This document shows positions 12,501-24,829 of a stretch of DNA of 64,000 nucleotides, piece by piece; the first letter of the stretch is position 1, and each line of letters opens with the position of its first letter. The notes under the pieces are model-generated. The model ran no database searches. It was not told where the DNA came from and saw only the letters and a list, made by a program, of their open reading frames with translations. The stretch is taken from contig CP114117.1 in NCBI GenBank assembly GCA_029959195.1, forward strand, positions 744,001 to 808,000. The letters are read 5' to 3'. Origin of the DNA: Dictyophora rubrovolvata (lineage: Eukaryota > Basidiomycota > Agaricomycetes > Phallales > Phallaceae). A program made the position numbers and the translations under genes.

Positions 12501-12911
12501 ACTATTTTTAGGAAGAGAAGACGTTAACAGGCGTAAAACATTTCAAAACATTTTAATTAGAATTTGATTGCCTTGGGGTTATCATCCTTCGTTCGCATGG
12601 ATTGCGATCTCTCCACAATGTAGATCCATGTGGGCTGAATATAGTATACATCAGCCGCCGACACTGCGTGTACGTATGTCGCCTTCGTCGAAAAAAAAGG
12701 ATTAAATTTGTTTTTAGACCCGAAAACTTCTGAAAACCCCTGTCAAGGTGTTTCGGTGGTCGGGTTTCGTGATAGAAGAATCGATGAAGCTAGGGCTGAC
12801 AAATTAAGCTTATTTAATCAACGCGGCTACGCGTCTAATTCGCGTCAACTTGATCGCCATTCATCCGTTCTGTAATACTGCTCATTTCTCATTTTTACTA
12901 CATTCACAGTC
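9553..12911. other. 3.4-kb gene-free stretch
   Basis: No ORF above about 61 aa and no exon chain that I can recognise on either strand. It contains the inverted-repeat segment listed at 10451-10510. The final 100 bp before 12912 should include the E2 promoter. Confidence 0.5.
10451..10510. repeat. GC-rich inverted-repeat segment
   Basis: CTTGTAC at 10451-10457 is the exact reverse complement of GTACAAG at 10504-10510. Between them lie a second pair (GGGGC/GCCCC) and a CCCCT/AGGGG pair. The segment is clearly richer in G and C than its surroundings. It may be a small miniature element or a structured RNA or DNA site; nothing decides between them. Confidence 0.35.
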
Positions 12912-14120
12912 ATGGCAGCAAATAGGTATTGGGTTATTTGTGCCTATCTATTCAAAATGTTGCCTGATGTTCATATACTAGACGCATTCAGAAAGTACGT
13001 GCGGAGGACCTCGTTTCTTTATTCCCACTTTAGTGTGTTCTCGTTCAATAGGAACTCGCGGACGTCATCAACAACCCCGTGTCAGTCAGTATTTTGTGTT
13101 TCCTTTTTGAAAAAAGAAACTCGAGGAAATAACAACTCGATCAGGGTATTACTGTTGAGTCACCAGAAGACAACCTTCTCCACTGGACTTGTCAATTGAA
13201 GGCGGATGTAAGCGCTATTAATTTATGTCAATGGACCCAAAGCGAATAACGACGTCTTTGCGCATTGTAGTCTGATAGTCCCTACAAGGGTGGCACTTTT
13301 CATTTTAGCGTCGACTTCCCGACCGATTTCCCTTTTAAGCCTCCAATAGTACAGTTCTTAGCTTTCACTATGTCGATCCTTAACCGATGTACGTCGTATA
13401 ATGCCAGATCACATTCGGAACGAAGATTTATCACCCCGGATTTGACGAGGAAGGACATGTATGTGTTCCGATCTTACGTGACCAAGTACGTATTGCTCCT
13501 TTTTGTTTGAGCTATTTTCGCACCCCTTCGTCATAATCTATGTTGTTCCTTTTTTTGCTGAAACCGAGAAATCTTATTTATTTATAAACTATAATCGCAG
13601 TGGAAGCCAAGCGTCACCATCTCAGCAGGTCAGTCAGTCTTATGTGATTTTACCCAGAAAGGCGGAGACAATTAGGTGCTGGATGAGCATTCAGCCTCGT
13701 GTTTCAAAGCATGCGTGCCTTTTAGTGCGAGTTGGTATTGACGACATTCTTGTTTTGTTTGTTTGCAATTTAGTTTTTCGAACGATCCAAGAGAAGCTCA
13801 ACAACCCTAGTCCAGATGACCCATTTGACCCGGAGATCGCTGCGGTATGTATTCTATTATTTCATTACGGGAATGTATATAACTAATTACTTCTTTTGGG
13901 CATCCGCTTTTCTTATTTTTGTGATTGTTCTCGACTGTTTCTGTTCGCCTCGCATATTCCGTTCTTTCGTCATTGCCATCACTGATCAGCTGCTCAAGGA
14001 AAACAGATCCAAATTTCTTTCTAATGCCAAAGAATGGACGAAAAAGTGAGTTTGTGGGTCTTCTAGTATTCATGAGATGGCGTGACGCTGAACCTTTTTG
14101 CCGCCAGATACGCTCAGTAA
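12912..14120 (+). CDS. ubiquitin-conjugating enzyme E2 (UBC fold) with HPG in place of HPN
   Basis: Carries activated ubiquitin or a ubiquitin-like protein as a thioester and passes it to substrates with E3 ligases. About nine short exons give some 146 residues. They read [18 protein letters not shown], then [96 protein letters not shown] and KEWTKKYAQ before TAA at 14118-14120. The catalytic Cys codon is 13462-13464 in GHVCVP. The fold and length match canonical E2s; N-terminus and C-terminus resemble the UBE2D/UBE2L-type class I enzymes. The HPN tripeptide, whose Asn helps stabilise the transition state, is HPG (Gly codon 13438-13440). All introns are GT-AG and in phase, so the gene looks intact. 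Confidence 0.9.
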
Positions 14121-14509
14121 TGCCATACATTGAGATATCCAAGCAGATTCACCCTCATGATCAGAAATTAGTTTTTGCGTTGTTGTATTATATTGTTGTA
14201 ATATGAATTTGGATTCTCTAAAAGAGATTTAACCTTAAGAAGGGATTTGCTCCCGGCAAAATCCGAGCCTCATGTTTCATTCCATTTTGGGCGTGTGTGT
14301 AAATAATAGCCACCTTTTACCTTTGATCTCCTCGTCGATGAGCATTTGCCTCGCCTGACCCACGAAGAACTTTTCCATCATTTCGGTCAATACCCTTTCC
14401 TTCACTCTTGGTTCCCTATATCATCTTTGTTCGGAGACTTGCTGCTGCTCGCCTCGTTGAAGTTTCTTTCCAGCCTTTCGCTTCGGCCGCATAAACGTGT
14501 CAAGCCACG
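14121..14509. other. intergenic spacer and promoter of the large gene
   Basis: 390 bp between two plus-strand genes. AT-rich start, then pyrimidine-rich stretches (CTTTCCTTCACTC) before the ATG at 14510, as often seen upstream of fungal start sites. No gene. Confidence 0.4.
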
Positions 14510-17500
14510 ATGCATCGGTTCCGGCATGTATTCAGACCGTTTCTGGCCTTTTTCACGACTAACAGACTGTCTTGTTTGTTTTCGATATCTTCAGGAAAAA
14601 GTCGGATGCCAAACGTGCTCAGCTCCCGGAAAGCCTGCTCGTTGAACCTCTGTCGTCTCAGTCTAATACTGAAGAGGATCTTACCCTACAATTACCTCCT
14701 GTTAGCGATTTTAGAACATCATTAATTCTTCCCAGGTATGACGGTCGCTTAGAAAAAAACTCGCAGGGGATTTTAATTACAACTCCTTTTTATATCAGTC
14801 TCAGCAAACGTTTCACTCTCCTCCGCAATTCCAACGGTGACCCAGTTTCTTTAAACGTCGTTCGCTCCAGGATTGCCGAACAACGATCCAGAGGAGAGGA
14901 AATCCACATCACTGAAGAGGAGGAGGATATCATTGTGCAAGCCCTGAGCGACATCCAGGCATCCCGCATGTCCCAGACAGTCTCGTCGATTGCATCTGAC
15001 ACTGCTGCGTCTCCATTGACTTTGACCCCTGATGATGGCACATCGGCCGCTAGGGGAGAGAGCAATTTGCATCTCTTTTCAGGCAAAACCAGCGAGTACA
15101 CGAATTCCATGAGAGGCGGAGTCTCATCAACCGTACCTTCTTCTCCCATATCACCTTCATACCTTACATCCATGGGGACGTCTCGTTCACCCCCGCGACA
15201 ATCTAATAAGCGTTACAGCAACAATCTGTTTGGGTCAAATCGTTTTCAGGATACTAGTTATCTTCAGACAGTTAGTAAAACGAGTGTTGAAAGTAGGAGT
15301 ACGGCATCTCTCACAGGGAGCGACTCTCAAGGTGGAAGTTTGCGAAGCAATCGCTCTTTGAAGGATGCAGAAGGCAACAACGTCCTGACGCAAACGCAGA
15401 CAGATACAGACATAAGTGGGGAGGGTTTGAATGGTTTGCCGGAGAAGGGTCGCTTAAAGTCGGCTGTTTCTTTTCCAGCGGCTCAGGCCCAGACCACTAA
15501 AATGCCCAGCGAGTTCACCCCTCAGCAAATGGGGCGAACGACGTTGGCGTTACAGCAGGTCATCCGTAGTATAGAAGAAGAGGCGGAAGAAACTATCGTT
15601 GTACCAAGGTCTAGGCCTCCGACTGGGCAGGTAAGTCTCTTAGCGGTTTTTCACACTTCTGCTTTCGGGATGATTAACACACGGCTTTTCTAGTCTACAA
15701 AGCCTAGTGAACAGCCCTCTGCGGGGACGCCAACATCATGGATAGAGAAGAGACCCGTCGATGATCGTGATTTGGAAGACTCGCCGTTGCCTCAAGGACA
15801 CGTGTCGTCATCTCCCGCCATGGCTCAACTACCTTCACAAGTAGTCGCGCATTCCCCAACCCCTTCGCCCGCCCCACAAAGTCGACAAGATATAACCTCA
15901 CCAATTCCTCGAATTCCTGGTTATGTTCCTGGCATGACTCGTCCTTTGACACCTCGCACCGTTGACTCTGACCGGGAAGGCGAATCGAACGGATACTCTA
16001 CTACACCACGTGCAAGAAGTCCGGCTTATCCAGCTGTCCCCCAGTTGCCTAGTAATGCTGGTGGTCTGTTTTCTTCCCGTCATCAACATCAGTACTCTGT
16101 ATCATCCATTGAAGTACCGATTCAGAACATACTACCACCCACCATATTGCGGAATACAAATCGAGGTCCATCCCCCGGTATTCCATTGAGGACAACGTCT
16201 CCAGCTCCCAGTCGCTCAAGAGGAAATAGTATAGCCAATGCACAAATTCCAAGCCCTTTGCCCTCACCAGGACCCGACGATCGTTTCAAGAGCGATTTTA
16301 TGCTACGTCGGCCTTTATCACCCTTTACACCCAATACTACTACGGCAGCGGGATACTCTGGCTCCAGACCCACGACCCCATCTGCAGGACTATGGCGGCC
16401 TCATTCCCCTTATTCACAAAGAGGAGCTAGTCTATCCCCACGTGACACCAGTTCTCCCGGTCCAGATCTGGGAGGACATAGTCGAAATGGTAGTTTGGCT
16501 AATATTGAAGCAGTCGTTGATGTTCAGTACGTGTGAAATATTCTGGTTGATGTGTACTAATATATATATCCTCCTTTAGACAAAAGAATACCTTGCCGAA
16601 TGTTTACACCCAATTTTCGAATTGGATGCAGCATTCTGCCAGTATTGGCGACTCCCATCCAGACACATCAATTACAAGTATTAGTCTTGGACAACCTCTC
16701 GGTTCACGTTCTACTACTGCTAACCGGCTTGCAAACCGTGTTCCAACTCCAGTCAACTCTCGTGTCCGTCCAATAGACCGTCCAGGGGCTTCAACGGATA
16801 CCAGTAGCACTCAAGACCCTATTTTACTCAATCGTCCTATCAACAAAAAACCTCCGAGACGCATCAATACAACAACACCTCCTCCGCAAAACCATGTACA
16901 GATCACTAGTAAGACGCAGACGCAGACGCAACTCACTGCCCCAGTGGCATCGCATACCCCTTCATCCTCAAATTCTTCTTCAAACGTTAACCTTGGTTTT
17001 TATGGTGGCGCAAGCCCGATGTTTTCTCCGCTTCTGAATACTTCTGCAACTTCTTTACTATCTGTTGGATCGAGCTATCATTCGGGGGCGGACGATATGG
17101 GGAAAAGAACTGGCTGGGACGAACTAGTGGAATATGATTCTCAACGATCACCCTGGCAGGAGATCATAAACTCTCATGACCAACATGGTAGCGAGACGGA
17201 CGATGCTTCGGACGTGGAACCGAATGAAAGCCCGCAGGAAGTCTTACGTAGAACTGTAGGATTGACAGAAAATGATTTAGTGGTGTTGCATAAACGACTT
17301 GTCGAGGATGCTATGAACAGGAGGCTATTTGAACCACCTCGGTCTCCTGTTCGACGACGACGAATGTCCGCTTCTCGAGCTAGCTTTTCCGCGTCCCAGG
17401 CACGTGAAAACGGGGTAAGTATTAATGTCTAACTGAGCTTTGCATTAAAATAAGGACTAAGTAAAAAAATTTGCAGGCTAATAGCCCGGCGCCGCCTCCC

Positions 17501-20391
17501 CGTCAGCCTACTCCAGTTGCGAATCAGAGTACTCCTAGCAGAACAGAGTCGACCTCTCGAGCAAACGCATTGCTGGATTCAGTTCTGCATAGTATTCAAA
17601 GCCAGAATCAATCACAGCCTGAGCTTCAGCCTCAACCTCAACCTCAACAGGCTCAAACTCAGCCTCAACCCCAATCCCTACCCGAATTACAGTCCCAAAC
17701 CCTACCACCTAAAGCTTCTATTCAAGTCGAGGCCCAAATTGAGACCTCAGCAACTCGGAATCCAGATCCTCCTAAAGTCGCCCAACAGGATGTCCCAGCT
17801 TTGTCCGCACTTATGTCTCCTGCGCTATCCAATACCTCTTCAACTATCACCACTGCTTCAGACGCACTTACTGTAGAGCCGCACAGTACGACCGACGACG
17901 ATAGTAGTAGTCGCCTACAGAGCATTAGTAGTGGACGAGAAAGCAGGGAAGACGATGCCTCAGCGCGATATAAGGCTTTGGTAGATGCTATTACTGGACA
18001 CGAAGAAACGATCAAATCTGAACCCCGAGTTTCCCATGAAGAAGCTCCTATTTCACCTGTATCTCCACCTCCTCAGTCCCACGAAGACGATTCTGGAGAA
18101 GCCACGGAAGTCCCGCAGTCCCGCTTATGGCGTAGCCCTCAAGCTGTGATGACAGCAAACAATCGTGTTCAGCTTGTACGAGACGTTAGCAGGCGAACTG
18201 CTGAGGCGACTGCAGCCTTGAAGAGTCGTCCTCCACCCGCAGAAAACGATGAAACAGTTCGCCGAAAACCGAAGTCTCCGATTAATGTACAACATATCAG
18301 CAACCCCCAATTAATTTCCTCTTCTTTGTCGTCCACAACAAGCCTTGAAGTTATGCCTAGTGTCTCCTCACCCGTACAACCTTCTCCTGTGGCTTCACCG
18401 GTTGATCGTCCCACAAACAAGCTGACTGACAGGTTTCGTAAATTCCGTGGTTCATTACGTTCTAAACCCCAATCCGATGTGTCAATGTCTAGCATGTCTA
18501 GTCCAACCAATTCACTACACTCGCCACTCTCAGCCCACCGTCCGCAAGTTGCTGTACAGTCACCCAAGCTCGCGGTTCATCCACCATCACCGCAACAACA
18601 GCAGCAACAACGGCAACAACAACAACAACAACAACAACAAAGTTTTTCATCACCAGTCACAATTAACAGGAGTACGAGCATGAAGATCTCGACACCAAAC
18701 ACGATGACAGCTCCCAAGAAAAGCCTTTTGGGCATATTCAGGAAGCCTAAGAAAGATGCTGTTAAAGAATCAGCTCGATCTCCACTTCCCGAAAGTCCAA
18801 GCCATTCTCGTCTAGATTCCGGTTTTTCTACAGTCTTGCGACACCCATCCCAGGTTAGGCCTTCATATACTCTTTCTCCCCCGGTGGGCCGACCTCGACC
18901 TTCGGGGGAAGTCGAACGTGACCCCATGGTGGTGCCGATCTCACATTTAGAGGATAATCCATTTATTGAAGAAGACTCTCGAGCTGCTTCGCCACATGAT
19001 CCGCAAGCTGTAAATGACTTTTTATCTGCTGCGAGCAAACTTGGGATACGTTCTGAAGCACTAAACGAACTTCTATCTCGTTCTAATTCTATGCCTTCCA
19101 CCACCACCACCAAGTACCCGCCACGGACGCAAACGGTGATGTCAAACTATGCGACAAGTACGCTTAATGATACATTTCCAGCGACTAATAATATAACCCG
19201 AGGAGGAGGAGAGCACGTTGAGAGGTCGAAAACGCCTGATCCTGCTTTTAGACCAGCTACCCTGAGGCCACCACCGGCTAATCGTTATCCAGAAGGGGAA
19301 GTGGTCAGAAGGACCTTGATTTTCACTAACGATAACATTTCTGCTTCGGATGTGAATAATATTCCTCGAAAGGATTCCATTCCAGGACGACAGTCGCGTT
19401 CGGCGAGTGCAGCCTCCTTCCATTCGACCGGTTCAGCCGCAGCCGCACCTCGAGAACCTCCTGTACCCCGGCTTCCTGCCAATATTCCGACAAATAACCC
19501 GCGAACGCATGCTTCAAAGCCGAGCGAAACAAGTTCCTTGTGCGTAGCCTATGCTTTTTTTCTCTTTCATTCATTCATTTTAATCCCCTCGTTTTTAAGT
19601 TTCGAGATGAACAGTCAGGAAGGATATTCCGGCAATCTAGATGCATCTTCACCAATTCCCTACACGTCTGTTACACACCCTGAAGAAAACGGGCATGGCG
19701 GTCCTGCTTTAGAAGTTCTGGAACTATCTAACGGGCGGATTGTATGGTCTGTTTTAAGTTCTCTCAGGGCAGAGGACGAAGATGATCAGTCATTCTTCCG
19801 TCGAAGTATGGCTTCCTCACGTGGCCATGACGGCACCGATGATATGGAGATACGTGTCAAAGAGCACAGACGATGGGATTCGAAGGGTAGCAACGTTTCT
19901 CAGGGGTCTTATAATAATAATAGTAATTCCACCACCAACAACAACAACAACCACAACGCCACCACTACCACTACTGCCAACAACAACAACACCAATTCTC
20001 GGCGGCGTGCCCCGGTTGCCACCAGTGACCCTCGACCCGAGACAAAGGTTAGTCAATATCATCTCCCTCCACGTACCTTTTTTCTTGACTTTTCTTTCTT
20101 TCTTTCTTTCTTTCTTCTTCTTTTCTGTTCTATTCTAAAACACATGCAATATTACAGGTTTACCGGACCAACGCATCAACGATTGGTCGTCTCATAGACG
20201 ACCTATCAAAAAATATGGATTCTGGCACTATCAACTTCCAACGCAGAGTGGCTACACCTCCGATGACGCAATCTAATGCAACTTCCATTCATTCAGAAAG
20301 TTCAGGGCGGCATGTCGAACGTGAAATAGATGCTTTATTAAACGCTCTCGGACCTCCTCTTCCACAACAACCACTGCGGCAAGGGTCGTAA
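14510..20391 (+). CDS. large Ser/Pro/Gln-rich low-complexity protein of unknown function
   Basis: Eight exons can be joined: 14510-14538, 14595-14735, 14805-15630, 15694-16532, 16580-17414, 17477-19539, 19600-20047 and 20158-20391. The start MHRFRHVFRPKKSDAKRAQL is chosen because its donor phase fits the next exon and the intron carries a CTAAC branch site. The product is about 1,780 residues. Folded-looking islands are SLILPSKRFTLLRNSNGDP, the acidic IHITEEEEDIIVQALSDIQA near the N-terminus, LEVLELSNGRIVWSVLSSLR near residue 1,550, and the C-terminal VYRTNASTIGRLIDDLSKNM and VEREIDALLNALGP. Between them are long Ser/Pro/Thr tracts, QPQPQ repeats, a polyQ run and Asn/Thr repeats. Basic patches such as KLTDRFRKFRGSLRSKP suggest regulation by phosphorylation. 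I do not recognise the family; it looks like a scaffold or cortical regulator, but that is only an impression. Confidence 0.75.
17605..17710 (+). repeat. Gln-Pro coding repeat
   Basis: CAGCCTCAACCT-like hexamers encode a QPQPQ-type stretch inside exon 6 of the large gene. The repeats are imperfect at the third codon position, which points to selection on the protein rather than recent slippage. Confidence 0.6.
18592..18641 (+). repeat. CAA/CAG microsatellite encoding polyglutamine
   Basis: A run of CAA and CAG codons encodes about 16 glutamines broken by one Arg, in frame within exon 6 of the large gene. Length variation would be in units of one codon. Confidence 0.85.
20089..20125 (+). repeat. 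(TTTC)n tract in intron 7 of the large gene
   Basis: Pyrimidine microsatellite upstream of the acceptor ATTACAG (intron 20048-20157, 110 nt, longer than the other introns of this gene, which are about 47-69 nt). It probably acts as part of a long polypyrimidine tract. Confidence 0.6.
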
Positions 20392-21068
20392 TATATATTT
20401 TTCCGCAGACACTCACACAACAAATTACTTCTTCGGTATCTTCGGTATTTTCTTTCTTCCTTTTTTTTGGTTTACCTTTTCACGTGTTGATTACGGATTT
20501 TTCATTTTTCCATCTTCCCCCCTTTTTTTCTTTGCCCTCGCGCACGCACGCACGCACTCTTTTTTTTAAGGTTTTCTTTTCTTCTATTATATGTTGTTGG
20601 CCTATGAATTGCTATAATCGACATTTCTGTGTTTGTTGCTGTCGTTTTTCTCATTTTCACGCTCTCATGACCCCTCCCTCCCCTTACCCTTCACGATACA
20701 TTTGTTTGCATTGTACACAAAGTAATAACAATAGCCAGCTCTGATTATTTTTTTTCTCTCTTCTTTCTGGAGAAAAAAAAAATAAAAGTCAAAATGTGAA
20801 TAGACATATTTAGTTTAGCATATATATGTATATATATAATTCAATTCACTCCCACTTCTGACCACAATGCTCTTTTCTTTTTCCTTCAAGACGAAGCGCT
20901 GTTCATATCGATCCACCGATTGAGACATAGGGCTAATAAGGCCTCCAAGAGCAGACCTTCTCGGTTTTTAAATGTATACCGAAATAGACCATGACAAGCT
21001 CCCCACTGTGTGGTTGAATGATATGATGTGATATGATATGATATGGTGATTCAATATAAAACAATGTA
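20392..21068. other. convergent 3' intergenic region
   Basis: Lies between the 3' end of the large plus-strand gene and the 3' end of the minus-strand DUF6593 gene. T-rich and CACACGCACG-type low complexity, AATAAA at about 20780, an AT-rich (ATATAT) patch at 20817-20840 and an ATATG microsatellite at 21020-21045. No gene. Confidence 0.5.
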
Positions 21069-22038
21069 TTAATAGATCTTTTCCATGAGGAAACAGGGTA
21101 GGAACGGCCTTGCCTTTGTCTGGTACGCCACGCGAGAGTATGACGCTATTCGACAATCGCTTGGTGCAAAGAGCTAAGCCCACAACAATTAACAATTCAG
21201 TTCAGAAAAAAGCGATTGAAAAGATGAAAATTCTTTTAAAAAGAAAGGAAGAAAAAAACCGTACGTACTTCGTAATCTTGAGTAGGGGTTCTGCGCCATT
21301 CAAACTTGACACCATCATCTGGCCCGATGAATTCACGTATGCTATAATGATCGGGAGATGCAGAATAAGAACGGGGACAGTGGACATGTTGTAGTGTTGC
21401 GTTGAATAATATATATTGAATTATGGTACTAACTTGGAGTCCAGCCGCCGGACGAGTTGGGTCATGTGTACTTGACGTTGTCCAATTGTTAAAAGTCCGA
21501 GATGGGTACCTGTTTACTGTGGGTATCAAGTGGATATGAAAAACGAGAGAAGAAGAGAAAGAATAGTAGTGATGGTTGGTTTGGCAATGGAATGGAATGA
21601 ACGAACGTGAACGAGCAAGATTCAGACGTACCGGCTGTCCAATCGAGAACCGCGACATCTTGCTGATCTCGATAAACCTAAAGAGAGAGAGAGATAAGAT
21701 AGATCAGTTAGCAGTTAGATATTAACAACAACAAGAACAGTCGGCAAAAAAAAAGAAAAAGGACTGAAGAAGAAGAAGAGGGAGGAGTAGTTATATGTAG
21801 ACCTGGCACATACTCTAGTTTGCGCGGATGTATGACTGAGTTTGGTCGAGAACTGAAAGAACAGCGGACGATCGCCTTCATAGCCTAAAATAGAGACATG
21901 TCGAGGATTATTCTGCATCTGACCTTCGCTGAAAAAATAGAGGTCGTTGCATTCAGCATTGGTGACAGCCCCGACCGTGGTACTAGTAGTAGTAGTAGTA
22001 GTAGTAGTGGCAGAAGCAGAAGCAGAAGCAGTAGACAT
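21069..22038 (-). CDS. DUF6593-domain protein
   Basis: Five exons joined on the minus strand give about 165 residues. The start is MSTASASASATTTTTTTTST, a microsatellite-encoded Ser/Ala/Thr leader, followed by AECNDLYFFSEGQMQNNPRH. Then come YEGDRPLFFQFSTKLSHTSA, VYRDQQDVAVLDWTAGTHLG and QVHMTQLVRRLDS. The key family pattern follows: REFIGPDDGVKFEWRRTPTQ, which fits the 'F..pDGxxYkW' core of DUF6593, then LFAPSDCRIASYSRVAY. This family is abundant in Agaricomycetes and has no known function. The end used here is TAA at 21069-21071 after FLMEKIY. The usual C-terminal beta strand may be short or encoded by a missed exon. Its 3' end faces that of the large upstream gene. Confidence 0.65.
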
Positions 22039-22687
22039 CTTTCAACCAGAAACAAGAAAGCAAAAATTAATCGGTTTTCTTCGAAATTCTTTCATGTTTA
22101 TCTATTTCTCTTGCTGTGTCCTATTTTACCACCGTGGATGAGGCTCGATTTGACGGATCCAACTTTCCAGCGGTGGGAAAAAAACTCAGCCCAGAGCCAC
22201 GAGCCACGAGCCGCGTTGCAAGTTGTTTATTTTTTTATTTTGGTACGAGACCGTGATATGTGTGTGCAAGCCATAGTAAGCAGTAAATAAAAATAAAAAT
22301 AAAGAAAAGAAAAATAAATAAACAAACAAACAAACAAATAAAGTTACCAAAAAAAAAAAGGTACTTTTTATTCTTTATTTTTATCTTTTTTTATCCGGGT
22401 TTTTGGATGCCTTGCTTGTTATAGGGAATTGAGCTCTTCGACGCATTCGAGAGAAGAGCTCAGATTCTTCAGGGATTATAAGCATCGTAGCTGGCACAAG
22501 ATAGAAAAGACGACTGCCGTCATTTCTAATATTAAGCCCCCCCCAAAAAAAGCTTAGGCACTCTTTCATTAGTAGATATCCCCGAGGAACAAAAGGTTTT
22601 TTGACAGATGAACAAACAACACATTGGAAAACGAAAGGAAAAGAAAAGAAAAACAAAACCAAGAGCATAATAATGATGAGGAGTAAA
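22039..22687. other. intergenic between two minus-strand genes
   Basis: Holds the promoter of the DUF6593 gene and the 3' flank of the BTB gene. AAATAAAAATAAA-type low complexity around 22290-22345; no gene. Confidence 0.5.
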
Positions 22688-24634
22688 CTACTTTGTGACC
22701 TTCCACTGTAATTCCAGAGATGAATTGTCATTACACACACACACACACGCTAACTGACCAAAAAAAAAACTTACCAATGGCCGTCTCTTCACTTTACGTG
22801 TAACATGCACCGCGCTTCCCGAATTCGTCGACCCTCCAAACGCTAATACAACAGTCTCTTCAACACCATTTCCAACGCTCGCTTTTCTTCTCGCAATAGC
22901 AGCTTTGGCAAACTGAAACCGGGCTTGATCCGAACCTGCACGAGAAAGAAAAAGAAGCAAACAAAGAAGAAAGGAAAAGTTAAGCCACGTGTGAGAGGAA
23001 GAAGAAGAAAAAGAAGTGGAAAAAAGAAGCGAGAAACAGAAAGAAAGGAAAAAGCGGGAAAAGACCCATAAAGCCTCAAAAGAGGGAAGAAAGAAAAAGA
23101 GATCACGCATGGGTTGGTGTGCATATGCAAACCATAAGGAAGTAAAGGAAAGGGAAGTGTGTTCAGTGGAGGAACTTACCGATTGGTAATTCGGGAGATT
23201 CTACAGCCTGTTTAAACATCTCAAAAGGTACATGACTATATATTTGCAACAAAGTTGGTAGTCCGTTTGATGATTTGCCATTTAATACATGTGGTGAATC
23301 GGCGGCAGGTGCGGGCGAAGACGACGAGGATGGGGTTGAGGAAGGTCCCGCGAAAGCTTGTAAAGTATGTGGTAAAGTCGAGATAAGGAAGTGTAGTATG
23401 TCAGAGCGTAGTTGGGCGGCGTATGGTCCGAGGAGGGAGGTGGGGATAGGTTGATGTTGTCGATGAATGCTGCCAGCAGCAGGACTGCTGGTGGTGGTGG
23501 TGGTGCTGTTGTTGCTGCTGTTGTTATGACCGGTTTCTTCGGGCGGAGGAGGAATTGTTTCGATGAAACGCAGCCATTCTTGGATTGTTTCAATTGAAAT
23601 TGACTCGCGGCATGTTTCGTAGGCGTATGCGCAGAGATCTGGGAGACCGCCCAGGAAGCAGGCTGCTGCTAGGACGGCTCGTGCATTGGAGGGTGTCATC
23701 ATTTCGAGGGATCTGGATGAGTATAGATAGCCCAGAGCTGATGCGAATTTAGCGGAGGAAGGGAAGGAAATGGAGGCGGACATACCAATGGCGAATCCCT
23801 GAAAAAAGCAGAGGTTAGATAACGATGAGAAACAAATAGAGACCATGTGAAGGATATATGTACCTCTTGGGTTACTTCTGGTTCTTCTTCAATAGGAATG
23901 TATATATTACGCATAGGCGAGTTGGGGGGAAATGCTGACATGAGATGAGCCAGGTAAGGTGATCTTGAAAGAAGAATGGCGTGCAGTCTGTATTGTCGTC
24001 CGTTTACGTTCTGAAATTTTCGTCAGGAGAAACGAACATAAAAAAGAGAGGAGGTTTGCTTTGCGACTGACCAAGATTGTATCCGCATAGTTCTACAAAC
24101 AGGGGGACAATCAAAAAGTGAAAGAAATGATGGAGTAAGATTATAGCGTACCCCCATTTGAAAACCAGTGTGATAAAGATGTTCAATAATTTCTTCATTA
24201 TGGGATGACAGCGATGCATAATGCGACCTAAAGAACAGCACAATAACATAAATATGCGGCGACGGAATGAAAGAAAGAATAAGAGAAAGAAGGAAAAAAA
24301 GTAAGCGGCCTTTGATTTCGAGTTCAAGAGGAGAAAACAACAATGTTCCGGAGGAACGCGTTGATGTTGATTGCACAACTCACCTCATACACCCGTTCTC
24401 AGACTGGGGGTCGTGCATCGAAGCAGACGTAGACGCACCAGCACCATGATGACCTTGTTGATGAAAATGATGATGCAGATGATAATTATGATGATCGTCT
24501 AACGCACTGCTCGCTGACTCAATAGGAGACGAAAGCCCATATACAAGATGACTTTTGGCACCGTTGCTGCTTCCATTAGCAGCAACAGCGACGGCAGTGG
24601 CAGGTGTTGTGCCATTTGAAAGTGTATAAGACAT
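22688..24634 (-). CDS. BTB/POZ domain protein
   Basis: BTB domains mediate dimerisation and often link to Cul3 ubiquitin ligases. Seven exons are seen. An N-terminal variable part (MSYTLSNGTTPATAVAV, then His-rich DDHHNYHLHHHFHQQGHH) precedes the domain. The domain runs SHYASLSSHNEEIIEHLYHT, GFQMG/NYADTIL, NVNGRQYRLHAILLSRSPYL and AHLMSAFPPNSPMRNIYIP, matching the BTB pattern with the conserved 'adtiL..v.gr.y.lHa.iLsrSpyl'. A middle helical part includes GFAIGMSASISFPSSAKFAS and MMTPSNARAVLAAACFLGGL. A Ser/Thr/Asn-rich linker follows, then ARFQFAKAAIARRK and ETVVLAFGGSTNSGSAVHVT. The last exon is WKVTK with TAG at 22688-22690. This architecture matches a conserved fungal BTB protein of unknown role. 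A longer start at 24796 is possible but would run close to the NTAQ1 gene. Confidence 0.82.
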
Positions 24635-24829
24635 GTATGTCCTTGGAACAAACAGCGGCAAAGATTGTGGCGGGATTGGCGGGGAGGGGAGCAACACGAA
24701 AAGATGAAGTGTAAATGAGGAGAGTGAAAAAACGTGCAGGGCGTCACACTTGGCGGCGTCGTCCGAGTCACACCCGGCGAGCTGGGTGATATTCAAGGTT
24801 GAAACTAACTTTGTTCTACTACATGTATT

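Noticed and set aside
9553-12911. searched for a biosynthetic cluster partner of the reductase and P450
   Set aside because: No polyketide synthase, NRPS, terpene cyclase or transporter exon could be recognised near either gene.
18577-19113. 178-aa ORF opposite the large gene
   Set aside because: Antisense shadow of the Ser/Pro/Gln-rich exon; the polyCys and polyVal runs come from reading CAA/CAC repeats backwards.
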